A program made the position numbers and the translations under genes. Positions 17,926-26,748 of a stretch of DNA of 64,000 nt are shown here, piece by piece. Source of the stretch: Alphaproteobacteria bacterium. GTDB taxonomy: Bacteria; Pseudomonadota; Alphaproteobacteria; Rickettsiales; SXRF01. Where the stretch lies: contig JANYES010000013.1 in the NCBI GenBank assembly GCA_025362975.1, positions 53,303 through 117,302 of the forward strand. The letters are read 5' to 3'. The first letter of the stretch is position 1. The number at the start of each line of letters is the position of its first letter. Under the pieces are notes generated by a model. It ran no database searches and was not told where the DNA came from. It worked only from the letters and a program-made list of their open reading frames with translations.

Positions 17926-19716
17926 TTACTTTTTGCTTTCAAGCCACCACGTCTGGAACCCGAGGCTGTATTTCGGCAGCACCGGCGGCAGCTTGAGTTC
18001 CTTGATATAGGCCACGCGGAACACGCCTGAATGCCAGTTCGGAATCACGTAATGCTCCCACAGCAGCACGCGGTCCAGCGCGCGTCCGGCGGCGAGCAGA
18101 TCGTCCTTATCTTTTGCTTTGGTGAGCGCGTCGAGCAGGGAATCCACGGCCTTGTTTTTCACACCGCCCAGATTGTTGCCGCCCTTGACCTCGGCCTGAG
18201 AGGACTGCCACAGCGCGGTCTGTTCGTTGCCGGGGAAGAACACGCCGCGATTAATCCAGACGGACACGATATCGAAATCGCTCTCATCCGTGCGCTTCTG
18301 GTATTGCGAATCGTCGACGATGCGGATAGACGACGCCACGCCCAGGCGCTCAAGGTTCTTGCGCATCGGCCCGATCACGCGTTCCATTGTCGGCTGACGC
18401 AGCAGGAATTCGATAGCAAGCGGCTCACCCTTAGCGTTGACGCGCTTGCCGTCCTTAATCACCCAACCGGCATCTTCTAGCAGCTTCTGAGCCTTGAGCA
18501 AGCTGTCGCGGGCATTGCCGGAGCCATCGGTCTTCGGGTTGCTAAACGGCTTGGTGAACAGGTCAGCTGGCAGGTCTTTTTGAAACGGCTTGAGCAGCGC
18601 CAGCTCCTTGCCCTCGGGCACGCCCTTGGCCTGGAATTCGGTGTTTTCGAAATAGCTGTAATTGCGCACATAGGCGCCGTAAAAGATCGTCTTATTCACC
18701 CATTCATAGTCCAGCGCCAGATCAATGGCTTCGCGCACTCGCGGGTCGGCAAACTTATCGCGGCGGGTGTTGTAGATGAAGGCCTGCATCCCTTGCGGAG
18801 TCGAATCCGGGATTTCGCGCTTGATAATGCGCCCGTCCTTGATAGCGGGCGAGTCATAAGCGGTGGCCCAGTTGCGAGCGATATACTCGCGGCGGAAATT
18901 ATATTCCCCGGCCTTGAAGGCTTCCAGCGCCACGTTCTCGTCGCGGTACATGTCGTAGCGCATGACGGCGAAGTTATACTGCCCGGCATTGACCGGCAAA
19001 TCCTTGCCCCAGTAATTTTCCACGCGCTTGAGCGTAATGGAGCGCCCTTGCTCGACCTTGTCCACGACGTAAGGACCGCTGGTGAGGGGGGCTTCCAGCG
19101 TGGTTTTTTCAAACTCGTGGGCGGTGTAATACACCTTGGACAAGATGGGCATCTGCGCCGCAACGAGTGGTAATTCCCTGTTTTTCGGGTCCGTGAAGGT
19201 AAATTTCACCGACTGCTCGCCGGTCTTTTCGCATGTAGCGATGGCGGCATAGAGTATCTTATATGTCGGGTCACCCTTGGATTTCAGCGTGTCGAAGGAA
19301 AACACCACATCGTCCGGTGTGATGGCCGTGCCGTCATGCCATTTGGCTTCCTTGCGCAACACGAACTCGGCCGAGAGGCCATCCGGGGCCACGGTGATAG
19401 TCTGCGCCACCAGCCCATACATCGCCTGCGGCTCGTCCAGCGACGGCACCATGAGCGACTCATACGTATCGGTCACGCCGGGGGCTTTTACGCCCTTCAG
19501 GATAAACGGGTTGAGATTATCAAACGACCCATTTTCGGCCAACTTGACGGAACCGCCTTTAGTGGCGGAGGGGTTTACATAATCGAAATGCTTGAAATCC
19601 GCCTTATATTTACAGGCGTCATACAACGACAGGCAATGCGAAGGCTTGCCCGCATCGGCCAGCGCCGTAGACGCGATCAGGCCCAGCAGCAGCGCCGGGA
19701 ACAGCCCGCGCATCAT
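17926..19716 (-). CDS. yejA: Periplasmic peptide-binding protein YejA
   Basis: A 596-residue extracellular solute-binding protein of family 5 that captures oligopeptides in the periplasm for YejBEF. A signal peptide (GLFPALLLGLIASTALA) is followed by family landmarks: FDYVNPSATKGGSVKL, the YESLMVPSLDEP segment, AKWHDGTAITPDDVVFSF, and WYEH-like regions near the end (LLWEHYVIPNWHSG). In enterobacteria Yej imports microcin C and related peptides, so the same substrate class is plausible here but unproven. I place the ATG at 19716, where it overlaps the SPFH gene stop as ATGA. This links the transporter to the upstream genes. Confidence 0.94.
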   Translation of the reverse strand: MMRGLFPALLLGLIASTALADAGKPSHCLSLYDACKYKADFKHFDYVNPSATKGGSVKLAENGSFDNLNPFILKGVKAPGVTDTYESLMVPSLDEPQAMYGLVAQTITVAPDGLSAEFVLRKEAKWHDGTAITPDDVVFSFDTLKSKGDPTYKILYAAIATCEKTGEQSVKFTFTDPKNRELPLVAAQMPILSKVYYTAHEFEKTTLEAPLTSGPYVVDKVEQGRSITLKRVENYWGKDLPVNAGQYNFAVMRYDMYRDENVALEAFKAGEYNFRREYIARNWATAYDSPAIKDGRIIKREIPDSTPQGMQAFIYNTRRDKFADPRVREAIDLALDYEWVNKTIFYGAYVRNYSYFENTEFQAKGVPEGKELALLKPFQKDLPADLFTKPFSNPKTDGSGNARDSLLKAQKLLEDAGWVIKDGKRVNAKGEPLAIEFLLRQPTMERVIGPMRKNLERLGVASSIRIVDDSQYQKRTDESDFDIVSVWINRGVFFPGNEQTALWQSSQAEVKGGNNLGGVKNKAVDSLLDALTKAKDKDDLLAAGRALDRVLLWEHYVIPNWHSGVFRVAYIKELKLPPVLPKYSLGFQTWWLESKK

Positions 19717-20684
19717 GCCTGATTCCACGGTCCGGCTTTGCCCGTAGCCGATGCCGCGCCGAGCGAGGCAGCCGCCTTATGCTTAATCGAGTCGAACACG
19801 GTGAGGGCCTGCGCTACCATCGCGCCCACGTCGCCAGCATTGCCCGGCAGCAGCACCGTGGTGCTTTCCTTGGCCAGTTCCTTGAACGCCGCCACGTATT
19901 GCTCAGCCACACGCAAAGAAACGGCTTCCTGACCGCCTTGTTGCATGATGGCCTCGGCCACCTTGCGAATACCCTGTGCTGTAGCGTCCGCCACGGCGAT
20001 AATAGCTTCCGCCTCACCTCTGGCGCGGTTGATCTGGTCGATCTGCGAGGCTTCCGACTGCAACACCACCTGTTGCTTCGCACCTTCGGCTACGTTGATC
20101 TGCGACTGGCGCTTACCCTCGGATTCAAGGATGGATGCGCGCTTCTGGCGGTCCGCCGCCATCTGTAATTCCATCGATTTCAGTACCGATTGCGGCGGGG
20201 TAATGTTCTTGATCTCATAGCGCATGCACTGGATGCCCCATGCCTGTGCTGCCTGATTGATTGCGGTGACGATATTGGTATTAAGCGTTTCGCGCTCTTC
20301 GAAAGTCTTATCCAGCGTCAGCTTGCCGATTTCCGAGCGCATCGTAGTCTGTGCCAACAGCGACACGGCATAAAGCGGGTTTGAAACCCCATACGACGCC
20401 GCAACCGGATCGACAATACGCACGTACAGGATGCCGTCGAGCATCAACGTCACGTTATCGCGCGTAATCCCCGGCTGTTCGGGCACTTCCGTGGCCGTCT
20501 CCTTCAGCGAATGCTTGTAGGCGACCTTCTGGTAGAACGGGATGAGGATATTCAGGCCGGGTTCAAGCTTGCGGTCGAATTTGCCGAGGCTTTCCACAAT
20601 CCACGCCTGCTGCTGCGGCACAGTTTTAACGCCCAGCAAGATGCCGATCACGACAATGGCAATAATCGCTAGAATTGGTTCCAT
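19713..20684 (-). CDS. SPFH/stomatin-like membrane protein (QmcA family)
   Basis: A 323-residue stomatin/prohibitin-family protein with one N-terminal transmembrane helix (ILAIIAIVVIGILLGV). The SPFH domain follows (VPQQQAWIVESLGKFDRKLEPGL), with the conserved NITPPQSV region and a long helical part (EGAKQQVVLQSEASQIDQ). Such proteins form large cage-like oligomers and are commonly encoded next to NfeD, as here (21 bases downstream of nfeD, with AGGAG before its ATG). They are thought to organise membrane proteases or microdomains. Its stop overlaps the yejA start, an unusual linkage. Confidence 0.93.
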   Translation of the reverse strand: MEPILAIIAIVVIGILLGVKTVPQQQAWIVESLGKFDRKLEPGLNILIPFYQKVAYKHSLKETATEVPEQPGITRDNVTLMLDGILYVRIVDPVAASYGVSNPLYAVSLLAQTTMRSEIGKLTLDKTFEERETLNTNIVTAINQAAQAWGIQCMRYEIKNITPPQSVLKSMELQMAADRQKRASILESEGKRQSQINVAEGAKQQVVLQSEASQIDQINRARGEAEAIIAVADATAQGIRKVAEAIMQQGGQEAVSLRVAEQYVAAFKELAKESTTVLLPGNAGDVGAMVAQALTVFDSIKHKAAASLGAASATGKAGPWNQA

Positions 20685-20705
20685 TATAAACTCCTGAAAA
20701 AAAAT

Positions 20706-21173
20706 TTAGTTTTTTGGCTTAACCACGAGCGTTGCGCCCGTAACGTCGATAATTTCCACCTGCGCGCCCGCCTCAATGCGTTCGCCAGCACCCGGTGCGA
20801 TCTGTGCGCGCATGATCGTGCCAGACCACGTGACTTCGCCGCCGAGCTTGCGGTCGATGCCGGTCGAGCCGACAAAGGCCGTGTCACCGACGATATTGCT
20901 GTAATTGCCGCGCTTGCCCACGCGCATTTTCATGATGGGGCGCCACAGCAAATACGACCACACCGAGGTGGCCGCGAGGAAAATAATCGCCTGGGTGACA
21001 TAGGCCCCGTTGGCAATCCAGCCGAAATGTACCCCGATACCCGCCACGATAGCGCCCAGCCCTGCAAACATCAGGCCCACGCCCGGAATACCCACCGCCT
21101 CCAGCACCATCAAGATAACGCCGGCAATCAGCCACGCGTAGTCGTTATGCTGAATCATGTCGAGGCCGTCCAT
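20706..21173 (-). CDS. NfeD-family membrane protein
   Basis: A 155-residue short NfeD protein with two or three transmembrane segments in the first half (AWLIAGVILMVLEAVGIPG, LMFAGLGAIVAGIGV, IIFLAATSVWSYLL). A C-terminal OB-fold-like beta domain (VTWSGTIMRAQ to VEIIDVTGATLVVKP) follows. It lacks the ClpP-like protease domain of long NfeD proteins. The strong AGGAG before ATG at 21173 supports the start. The pair nfeD-SPFH is one of the most conserved two-gene units in bacteria, generally linked to membrane quality control. Confidence 0.92.
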   Translation of the reverse strand: MDGLDMIQHNDYAWLIAGVILMVLEAVGIPGVGLMFAGLGAIVAGIGVHFGWIANGAYVTQAIIFLAATSVWSYLLWRPIMKMRVGKRGNYSNIVGDTAFVGSTGIDRKLGGEVTWSGTIMRAQIAPGAGERIEAGAQVEIIDVTGATLVVKPKN

Positions 21174-21209
21174 AGAGGCTCCTTTGTCCGGGGAAATCCC
21201 GGCAAATGT

Positions 21210-21773
21210 TTACTTGGGAAGGGGTAGGGGCTTGTCGCTGAGAGTGTTGAGATAGGCGAGCAGATTGGCGCGATCCTGCGGGTTGGAAACCCCGGCGAAC
21301 GACATCTTATTGCCCGGCGCGTATTTCTTCGGATTGGCAAGGAATTCCGACAGGTCCTGGAAGCCGATCTTTTTGTCTTTCAGGCCGGTAATGGCGGCCG
21401 AATAGGTGTAGTCGTCTTTATGCGCCCAGTGGTTGCCGACGAGGCCGTATTGATTCGGGCCGACGCCGTTTTTGCCGCCTTTATCGAAGCTGTGGCAAGC
21501 GCTGCATTTCTTGGAAGTGGCTTCACCGGCTTTGGCATCGGCTTTGGCCAAGAGCGGCAGAATATCGACGGGCTTGTCGTCCTTAGGCGCTTCGGAACTG
21601 TCTGAGGTGGTTTCGGCACCGGCGACGATGTAGCCGCGCTTGGCGTCCTTATCGTCTTTTTCGCTGATCGAGCCGGTGTAGAGGCCTTCGGCCATCAGGC
21701 CCGCGGTCATCGCGATAACGCCTGCCAGCAAGATGGCGCCAGCGATTTTATTAATTTCAATTCCTCCGGACAT
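21210..21773 (-). CDS. Membrane-anchored class I cytochrome c
   Basis: A 187-residue cytochrome of the CycM/c552 type found in alphaproteobacteria. It has an uncleaved N-terminal anchor (residues 10-30), a charged linker of about 50 residues, and a single haem-binding CSACH at residues 90-94. The distal methionine is likely in NKMSFAGV near residue 156. The family carries electrons from the bc1 complex to terminal oxidase. It is read leftwards from a 176-base gap shared with the divergent kinase gene, so its promoter lies there. The genes after it (nfeD onward) begin only 36 bases downstream and may share the transcript. Confidence 0.92.
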   Translation of the reverse strand: MSGGIEINKIAGAILLAGVIAMTAGLMAEGLYTGSISEKDDKDAKRGYIVAGAETTSDSSEAPKDDKPVDILPLLAKADAKAGEATSKKCSACHSFDKGGKNGVGPNQYGLVGNHWAHKDDYTYSAAITGLKDKKIGFQDLSEFLANPKKYAPGNKMSFAGVSNPQDRANLLAYLNTLSDKPLPLPK

Positions 21774-21949
21774 AGATTTCCTTACGTGATTAGTGCTTAA
21801 TAATGGCAGCCTTTATAGTATGCTAACCCCTCGGCTGCAATAAAATAAAAATATGCTTTTGGGCCACCAGAAAATAAAAATTCGCGTGACACCCCTTCTT
21901 CCAATCCCGTATAGAAGTACATCCGGCATTCGTAAAAAGAGGAAATATT

Positions 21950-22933
21950 ATGGCCAACCAGACATATGACGTAGTAGGCATCGGCAACGCAATCGTGGAC
22001 GTTTTAAGCTTTGCTGACGAAAAGCTCATTAATGAACAAGGTCTTAGCAAAGGCAGCATGACGCTGGTAGACGAGAACCGCTCGCAACAGCTCTACAGCC
22101 AGATGGGCCCGACCACCGCCTGCTCCGGCGGATCGGTCGCCAACACGCTCGCGGGCATGGCAAGCTTATGCGCGCGCACCGCTTTCATCGGCAAAGTCAA
22201 AAACGACCAGCTCGGCACCATTTTCAAACACGACATGCGCGCCGTCGGCGTGCATTTCGAAACAGGCATGATGGAGCGCGGCCCCGCCACCGCCAACTGC
22301 CTCGTCTACGTCACCCCCGACGCCCAGCGCACGATGGCCACCTATATCGGCGCTTGCAGTCGCGTCTCCGAAGCTGATATCGACCAGACCGTCATTCAGG
22401 CGGCTTCCGTCACCTACATCGAAGGCTATCTCTGGGACACCGAAACGGCCAAGGCCGCCATCCGCAAAGGCATCACCTTCGCCCGCGCCGCCGGCAAAAA
22501 AATTGCTTTCACCTTGTCCGACACCTTCTGCGTCGACCGCCACCGCGATGAGTTCATGGGCCTCATCACCAACAAAGACATCGACATCCTGTTCGCCAAC
22601 GAAGCCGAACTCAAATCCCTCTACCAGACCACCGATATCGACGCCGCCCTGAAACAGGCTAAGGGCGTCTGCCCTATCGTCACGGTCACCCGCAGCGAAA
22701 AAGGCTCGACAGTGCTCACCGCCACCACCTCGGAAACCATCCCCACCTCACCGGTGCCCAACATCGTCGACACCACCGGTGCTGGCGATTTATACGCCAG
22801 CGGCTTCCTGTTCGGCCTGACCAAGGGCTGGGACATGGCGTCCTGCGCCAAGCTCGGCAACCGCTGCGCCGGTGAAATCATCACCCAGATCGGCGCCCGC
22901 AGCCTGAAACCGCTCAACACGCTGGTCGCGTGA
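21950..22933 (+). CDS. PfkB-family kinase, probable adenosine kinase
   Basis: A 327-residue carbohydrate/nucleoside kinase of the PfkB (ribokinase) family. The N-terminal YDVVGIGNAIVDVL and glycine-rich CSGGSVANTLAGMASL bind the sugar. The C-terminal signature DTTGAGDLYASGFLFG carries the catalytic aspartate. The overall pattern (GLSKGSMTLVDENR) matches alphaproteobacterial proteins annotated as adenosine kinase, which phosphorylate adenosine to AMP, but PfkB substrates are hard to assign by eye. GAGGAAAT precedes the ATG. The next gene starts in a 4-base overlap (GTGA). Confidence 0.9.
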   Translation: MANQTYDVVGIGNAIVDVLSFADEKLINEQGLSKGSMTLVDENRSQQLYSQMGPTTACSGGSVANTLAGMASLCARTAFIGKVKNDQLGTIFKHDMRAVGVHFETGMMERGPATANCLVYVTPDAQRTMATYIGACSRVSEADIDQTVIQAASVTYIEGYLWDTETAKAAIRKGITFARAAGKKIAFTLSDTFCVDRHRDEFMGLITNKDIDILFANEAELKSLYQTTDIDAALKQAKGVCPIVTVTRSEKGSTVLTATTSETIPTSPVPNIVDTTGAGDLYASGFLFGLTKGWDMASCAKLGNRCAGEIITQIGARSLKPLNTLVA

Positions 22934-23694
22934 GCGCCCTCACGGGGAAAACGGCACTCATCACCGGCGCTACCTCTGGCTTCGGCCTCGAATGCGCCCG
23001 AAGCCTCGCAGCTGCAGGCGCGAAAGTGATCATCGCCGGGCGGCGCGAAGAACGGTTGGCCGCACTCGCCAAGGAAATCGGCGCGAACGCGCATCCCGTC
23101 ACCCTCGATGTGCGCGATAATGCTGCCGTAGTCAAAACCGTGGCTGGCCTTGCCAAGGCTTTCGCCGCTATCGACATCCTCGTCAACAACGCAGGGCTAG
23201 CCCTCGGCCTGTCCTCTTTCGAAAACCAGCCCATAGAAAATCTCGAACAGATGGTCGATACCAACATCAAGGGCCTGATGTACTGCACCCACGCCGTGCT
23301 GCCCGGCATGATCGAACGTAATCTCGGCCACATAGTCAATATCGGCTCCATCGCCGGCAGCCACCCATACCCCTCCGGTAATGCCTACGGCGGCACCAAA
23401 GCCTTCGTCGCCCAGTTTTCGCTGAATTTGCGAGCCGATCTCTTAGGCAAGAACATCCGTGTCACCAACATCGAACCCGGCATGGCCGACACCGAATTCT
23501 CCCTCGTGCGTTTTAAAGGCGACGATTCCAAGGCAAATGCCGTTTACAAAGGCATTGAGGCCCTGTCCGCTGCCGATATAGCCGACGCCATCCTATGGTG
23601 CGTCACACGGCCTTCCCACGTGAATGTCAACCGCATGGAAGTCATGCCGACACAGCAAGCCTTCGCGGGCTTCGCCGTGCATCGCAACAGCTAA
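22930..23694 (+). CDS. Short-chain dehydrogenase/reductase (YdfG-like)
   Basis: A 254-residue classical SDR. It contains the cofactor loop TGATSGFG (residues 12-19), the NNAG motif (LVNNAGLALG), the catalytic serine in NIGSIAGSHPYP and the YxxxK motif (YGGTK). The arginine-rich GRREERL after the second strand suggests NADP preference. The closest recognisable group is YdfG/serine 3-dehydrogenase, which oxidises 3-hydroxy acids, but the substrate is inferred. The start is GTG overlapping the kinase stop, so the two genes are coupled. A good terminator follows at 23707-23737. Confidence 0.9.
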   Translation: MSALTGKTALITGATSGFGLECARSLAAAGAKVIIAGRREERLAALAKEIGANAHPVTLDVRDNAAVVKTVAGLAKAFAAIDILVNNAGLALGLSSFENQPIENLEQMVDTNIKGLMYCTHAVLPGMIERNLGHIVNIGSIAGSHPYPSGNAYGGTKAFVAQFSLNLRADLLGKNIRVTNIEPGMADTEFSLVRFKGDDSKANAVYKGIEALSAADIADAILWCVTRPSHVNVNRMEVMPTQQAFAGFAVHRNS

Positions 23695-23706
23695 CCTGAT
23701 AAACGC

Positions 23707-23737
23707 AAAAAACCACCCGGTAAGGGGTGATTTTTTT
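23707..23737 (+). terminator. Rho-independent terminator after the SDR gene
   Basis: A five-pair stem CACCC/GGGTG with a GGTAAG loop is followed by seven T residues and preceded by six A residues, so it may also work on the other strand. It lies 13 bases after the SDR stop. Confidence 0.8.
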
Positions 23738-23967
23738 GTGGGCGAGGCGCTTACATTCTCGGAAATACAATACACACCAGAACACGGCGTAAATCAACCT
23801 GTCGAACCGCGAGCTGAGCCTGAATGGCCAAACAGCAGTAACCCGTGCATGCGGACACTCCTTCAGGAGGCCATTCTTACACAAGTGTGAAATAATTCAG
23901 CTTGAAACCAAGAAATAAAAAACGGGGCGAATGTATATTAACAAAAAAGGTTAACAGCGAAGGGCTA

Positions 23968-25758
23968 TTAAGCGCTCTTTTTCTCAGGTTCCGCAGGGGC
24001 TTCGGCTTTTTTCTTGCGCGGATCGTAAGGCTCCTGAACCGGAATCGGCTCTTTCGGCATGAGGCGCTTTTTGAAGAACGGATCTTTGTAATAGAAGATT
24101 TTTTTGGTGCGGATGGGCGGGAACGACTCGATCAGGATGATCTGTTCGTCGCGCGGAAGGGTGATGACTTCCTGCGGCAGCAGAAGCGCACGCTGAACTT
24201 CCGAGGTGTTGACGGTACGCGCGCCCGGGTTCAAATCCATGAATTTCGGTTTGTTGTGCGAGTGCTGCATGGCGGTTTTATTGCCGATGAGCTGGGAAAT
24301 CAAATTCGCGGTTTCCATGTTGTTTGCCGCGAAGGTGATACGGTAGAAGCAGTTTGAAAGGAACGAGTTCATGCCCGCTTCTTCGTAAATCCCTTTTAAT
24401 TGCTGCGTATCTTGCACGATTAAGAACAGCTTCACGCGATAACCACGGAAATACGCGATACCGACCTGAAATTGCGGCATTTCACCCAGCGACGGAAACT
24501 CGTCCATAAAGAACATCACGCCGAACGGCTCGTCTTTTTTTGGCATCGAGCGCGTCAAAAAGTCCGTCGCCTGCTGGTAGAATACCTTCAATAACGGCTC
24601 AAGGCGCTTCAAGTTGTCTGGCGTCACACAGCAGAATACGCTCATTTTTTTCTTTTTCAGGTTCTGCATGTCGAAATCCGAGCGCGCCGTTGTCGCGTCG
24701 ATCAGCGGGTTAGCCCATAATTCGAGGCCCGAGTTAAGCGTCGAGATTACGCCCGAGCGTTCCTTATCGGCTTTCTGCAAAAACGCCGCGATGTTCATGT
24801 ACGCCACCGGATGGATGCGCTTGCCGATGGTATCAAGCACCACAGCAAGGTTATACACCACGTCGTCCGAACGCATGGTGCGCACCACTTCGCCGAAGGA
24901 TTGCGTTTTTTCCGGCACGGCGCAGAGGTATAAAATAACACCCAGCATGAGCGAGCGTGCTTCGTTCTGCCAGAATTCCTGCTCAGGCAAGATGAGGTTG
25001 CAGATTTTCTGCACGTCATCCACCATCTGGCCGGGTTTTTCCGAAATCCAGTCCAGCGGGTTATAGCAATGCGACAACCCGTCCGGGTCCGCCGGGTTCC
25101 ATAGGAACACTTCCTGCCCGATGTGCTTACGGTAACCGCTGCAAAGATCGTGATTTTCACCCTTAATATCATGCACCACCACCGATTCGGTCCAGTACAG
25201 CAGATTCGGAATTACGAAGCCCACACCTTTACCGGCACCCGTTGGTGCGAACAGCAATACGTGCTGGAAATCGTCGGCCACTAAATAGGTGGCTTTGCCA
25301 GTGCGGCCCAGCAGAATGCCTTTTTTGGCGCGGAGCTTCGCTTTTTTAATTTCACCTTCCGTCGCCCAGTGCGCATCACCATGCACGGATTCTTTATTTT
25401 TGAACGGGCGAAAATCAATCAGCGGCGCGCGGATGGTGAACAGTAGAATCAGGCTGACGATAAACGCACCGCCGGGGGCCGCCACGAGTTTCATCGTGTA
25501 ATCCTGCGGGAAAGCGCCGCCATATTGCTGCCAATATTGGAACACCGACAGCCAGTACTGGAACAGCGGATAGTATTGTGTGAGCAAATACGGCGGGTCC
25601 CACAGCGCGCTGATATAGGCGTCGCCGTAATACATCGCAAACGCCACGCCAATGCCGATATAGGCAGGCACGATGAGAATCGCCAGCACGATCGAAATCA
25701 CGATCAGCTTATTCCACATCTGCCTCTTGGCATTTTGCGCTTTTAGATTATCTGCCAT
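23968..25758 (-). CDS. virD4: Type IV secretion coupling protein VirD4
   Basis: The coupling ATPase delivers substrates to the type IV secretion channel. This 596-residue protein has two N-terminal transmembrane segments (about 18-42 and 90-109). Walker A APTGAGKGVG lies at 171-180, and Walker B is in GVMFFMDEFPSLGEMP. The conserved TraG/VirD4 segment SVVVHDIKGENHDLCSG and the sensor-like LFLIVQDTQQLKGIYE are present. The C-terminal tail (from about 575) is rich in P, K and E. It is the last gene of the cluster, 9 bases after virB11. Both nucleotide-binding motifs are intact. Confidence 0.95.
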   Translation of the reverse strand: MADNLKAQNAKRQMWNKLIVISIVLAILIVPAYIGIGVAFAMYYGDAYISALWDPPYLLTQYYPLFQYWLSVFQYWQQYGGAFPQDYTMKLVAAPGGAFIVSLILLFTIRAPLIDFRPFKNKESVHGDAHWATEGEIKKAKLRAKKGILLGRTGKATYLVADDFQHVLLFAPTGAGKGVGFVIPNLLYWTESVVVHDIKGENHDLCSGYRKHIGQEVFLWNPADPDGLSHCYNPLDWISEKPGQMVDDVQKICNLILPEQEFWQNEARSLMLGVILYLCAVPEKTQSFGEVVRTMRSDDVVYNLAVVLDTIGKRIHPVAYMNIAAFLQKADKERSGVISTLNSGLELWANPLIDATTARSDFDMQNLKKKKMSVFCCVTPDNLKRLEPLLKVFYQQATDFLTRSMPKKDEPFGVMFFMDEFPSLGEMPQFQVGIAYFRGYRVKLFLIVQDTQQLKGIYEEAGMNSFLSNCFYRITFAANNMETANLISQLIGNKTAMQHSHNKPKFMDLNPGARTVNTSEVQRALLLPQEVITLPRDEQIILIESFPPIRTKKIFYYKDPFFKKRLMPKEPIPVQEPYDPRKKKAEAPAEPEKKSA

Positions 25759-25767
25759 AGGCCGTTT

Positions 25768-26748
25768 TTACATCGTTTCCTTGAAATACAGCTCAGAGAC
25801 ATACCTCATGCCGCGAGCACCCCTTTTGAGCTGGATAATAACATTGATGACATTCTCGACATAGGATTTAATTTGTTCGCGGCTGATGCCAAGCCCAGCC
25901 TGCATGATCATGAGGATAAGCTGCTCGACGGCCAGCTCCGGCGTATCGGCGTGCAGCGTCGAAATCGAGCCCGGATGGCCGGTGTTCACGGCGCGCATGA
26001 ACGAAAACGCCTCTTTGCCGCGCAACTCGCCGAGCATCAGGCGATCCGGGCGCAAGCGAAGGCACGCTTCGATCAGATCCTGCATGCCCACCTGTGCGCG
26101 GCCCTGCCCACCCTTGGAGGCGATTAGATGCACTTTGTTGGGAATATGCGGGATCATGATTTCTCGCGCATCCTCGCAGGTGATAATGCGTTCGGTCGGT
26201 GGAATCACCTTAAGCGCGGCGTTGAGGAACGTCGTTTTACCCGTGGACGTACCGCCCGAGATAATGATATTTTTCTTGGCCAGAATCGCCTGTTTGATGA
26301 ATTCCTTGACCGCACCGGCGTTGAGCAGCTCGCGCAGTTTTTTATCCACGGGGTTCAGCTCGTGCTTCACGATGGTGTTCTGGAACGCGCCGATGGCTTC
26401 GTACTGGTCGAGATCGAGATTGACGATGGTTTGCTTACGAATGGAAATGGCAACCGTCGATGCCTCACAGGCGGGCGGGAATACCACCTGAATACGATAA
26501 CCGTCCGGCAATGTCGCCGACAGCAGCGGTGTTTCTTCCGATATCTTCTGCTCGGTGGACTGCGCTACGAGCCTTCCCAGCGCCTTTAAATGCGCAAGGT
26601 CGAACTCCGGAATATCATAGCGCGTCATGTCGCCTCCGACTTCGATCCATGCCTCCTTAGGCTGGTTGATCGAAATTTCGCTCACCGTCGGCTGCGCGAA
26701 GAATTTCTTCAACGGAGTGAGGTAAGTATCGAGGGCGGTAAAACTCAT
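25768..26748 (-). CDS. virB11: Type IV secretion ATPase VirB11
   Basis: A 326-residue hexameric traffic ATPase at the cytoplasmic base of the secretion channel. Walker A GGTSTGKTT is at residues 165-173. The Asp box (IITCEDAREI), Walker B (LMLGELRGKEAFSF) and His box (GHPGSISTLHAD) are all intact. The N-terminal domain (VSEISINQPKEAWIEVGG) matches VirB11 rather than pilus ATPases. The start overlaps the virB10 stop by 4 bases. Confidence 0.96.
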   Translation of the reverse strand: MSFTALDTYLTPLKKFFAQPTVSEISINQPKEAWIEVGGDMTRYDIPEFDLAHLKALGRLVAQSTEQKISEETPLLSATLPDGYRIQVVFPPACEASTVAISIRKQTIVNLDLDQYEAIGAFQNTIVKHELNPVDKKLRELLNAGAVKEFIKQAILAKKNIIISGGTSTGKTTFLNAALKVIPPTERIITCEDAREIMIPHIPNKVHLIASKGGQGRAQVGMQDLIEACLRLRPDRLMLGELRGKEAFSFMRAVNTGHPGSISTLHADTPELAVEQLILMIMQAGLGISREQIKSYVENVINVIIQLKRGARGMRYVSELYFKETM

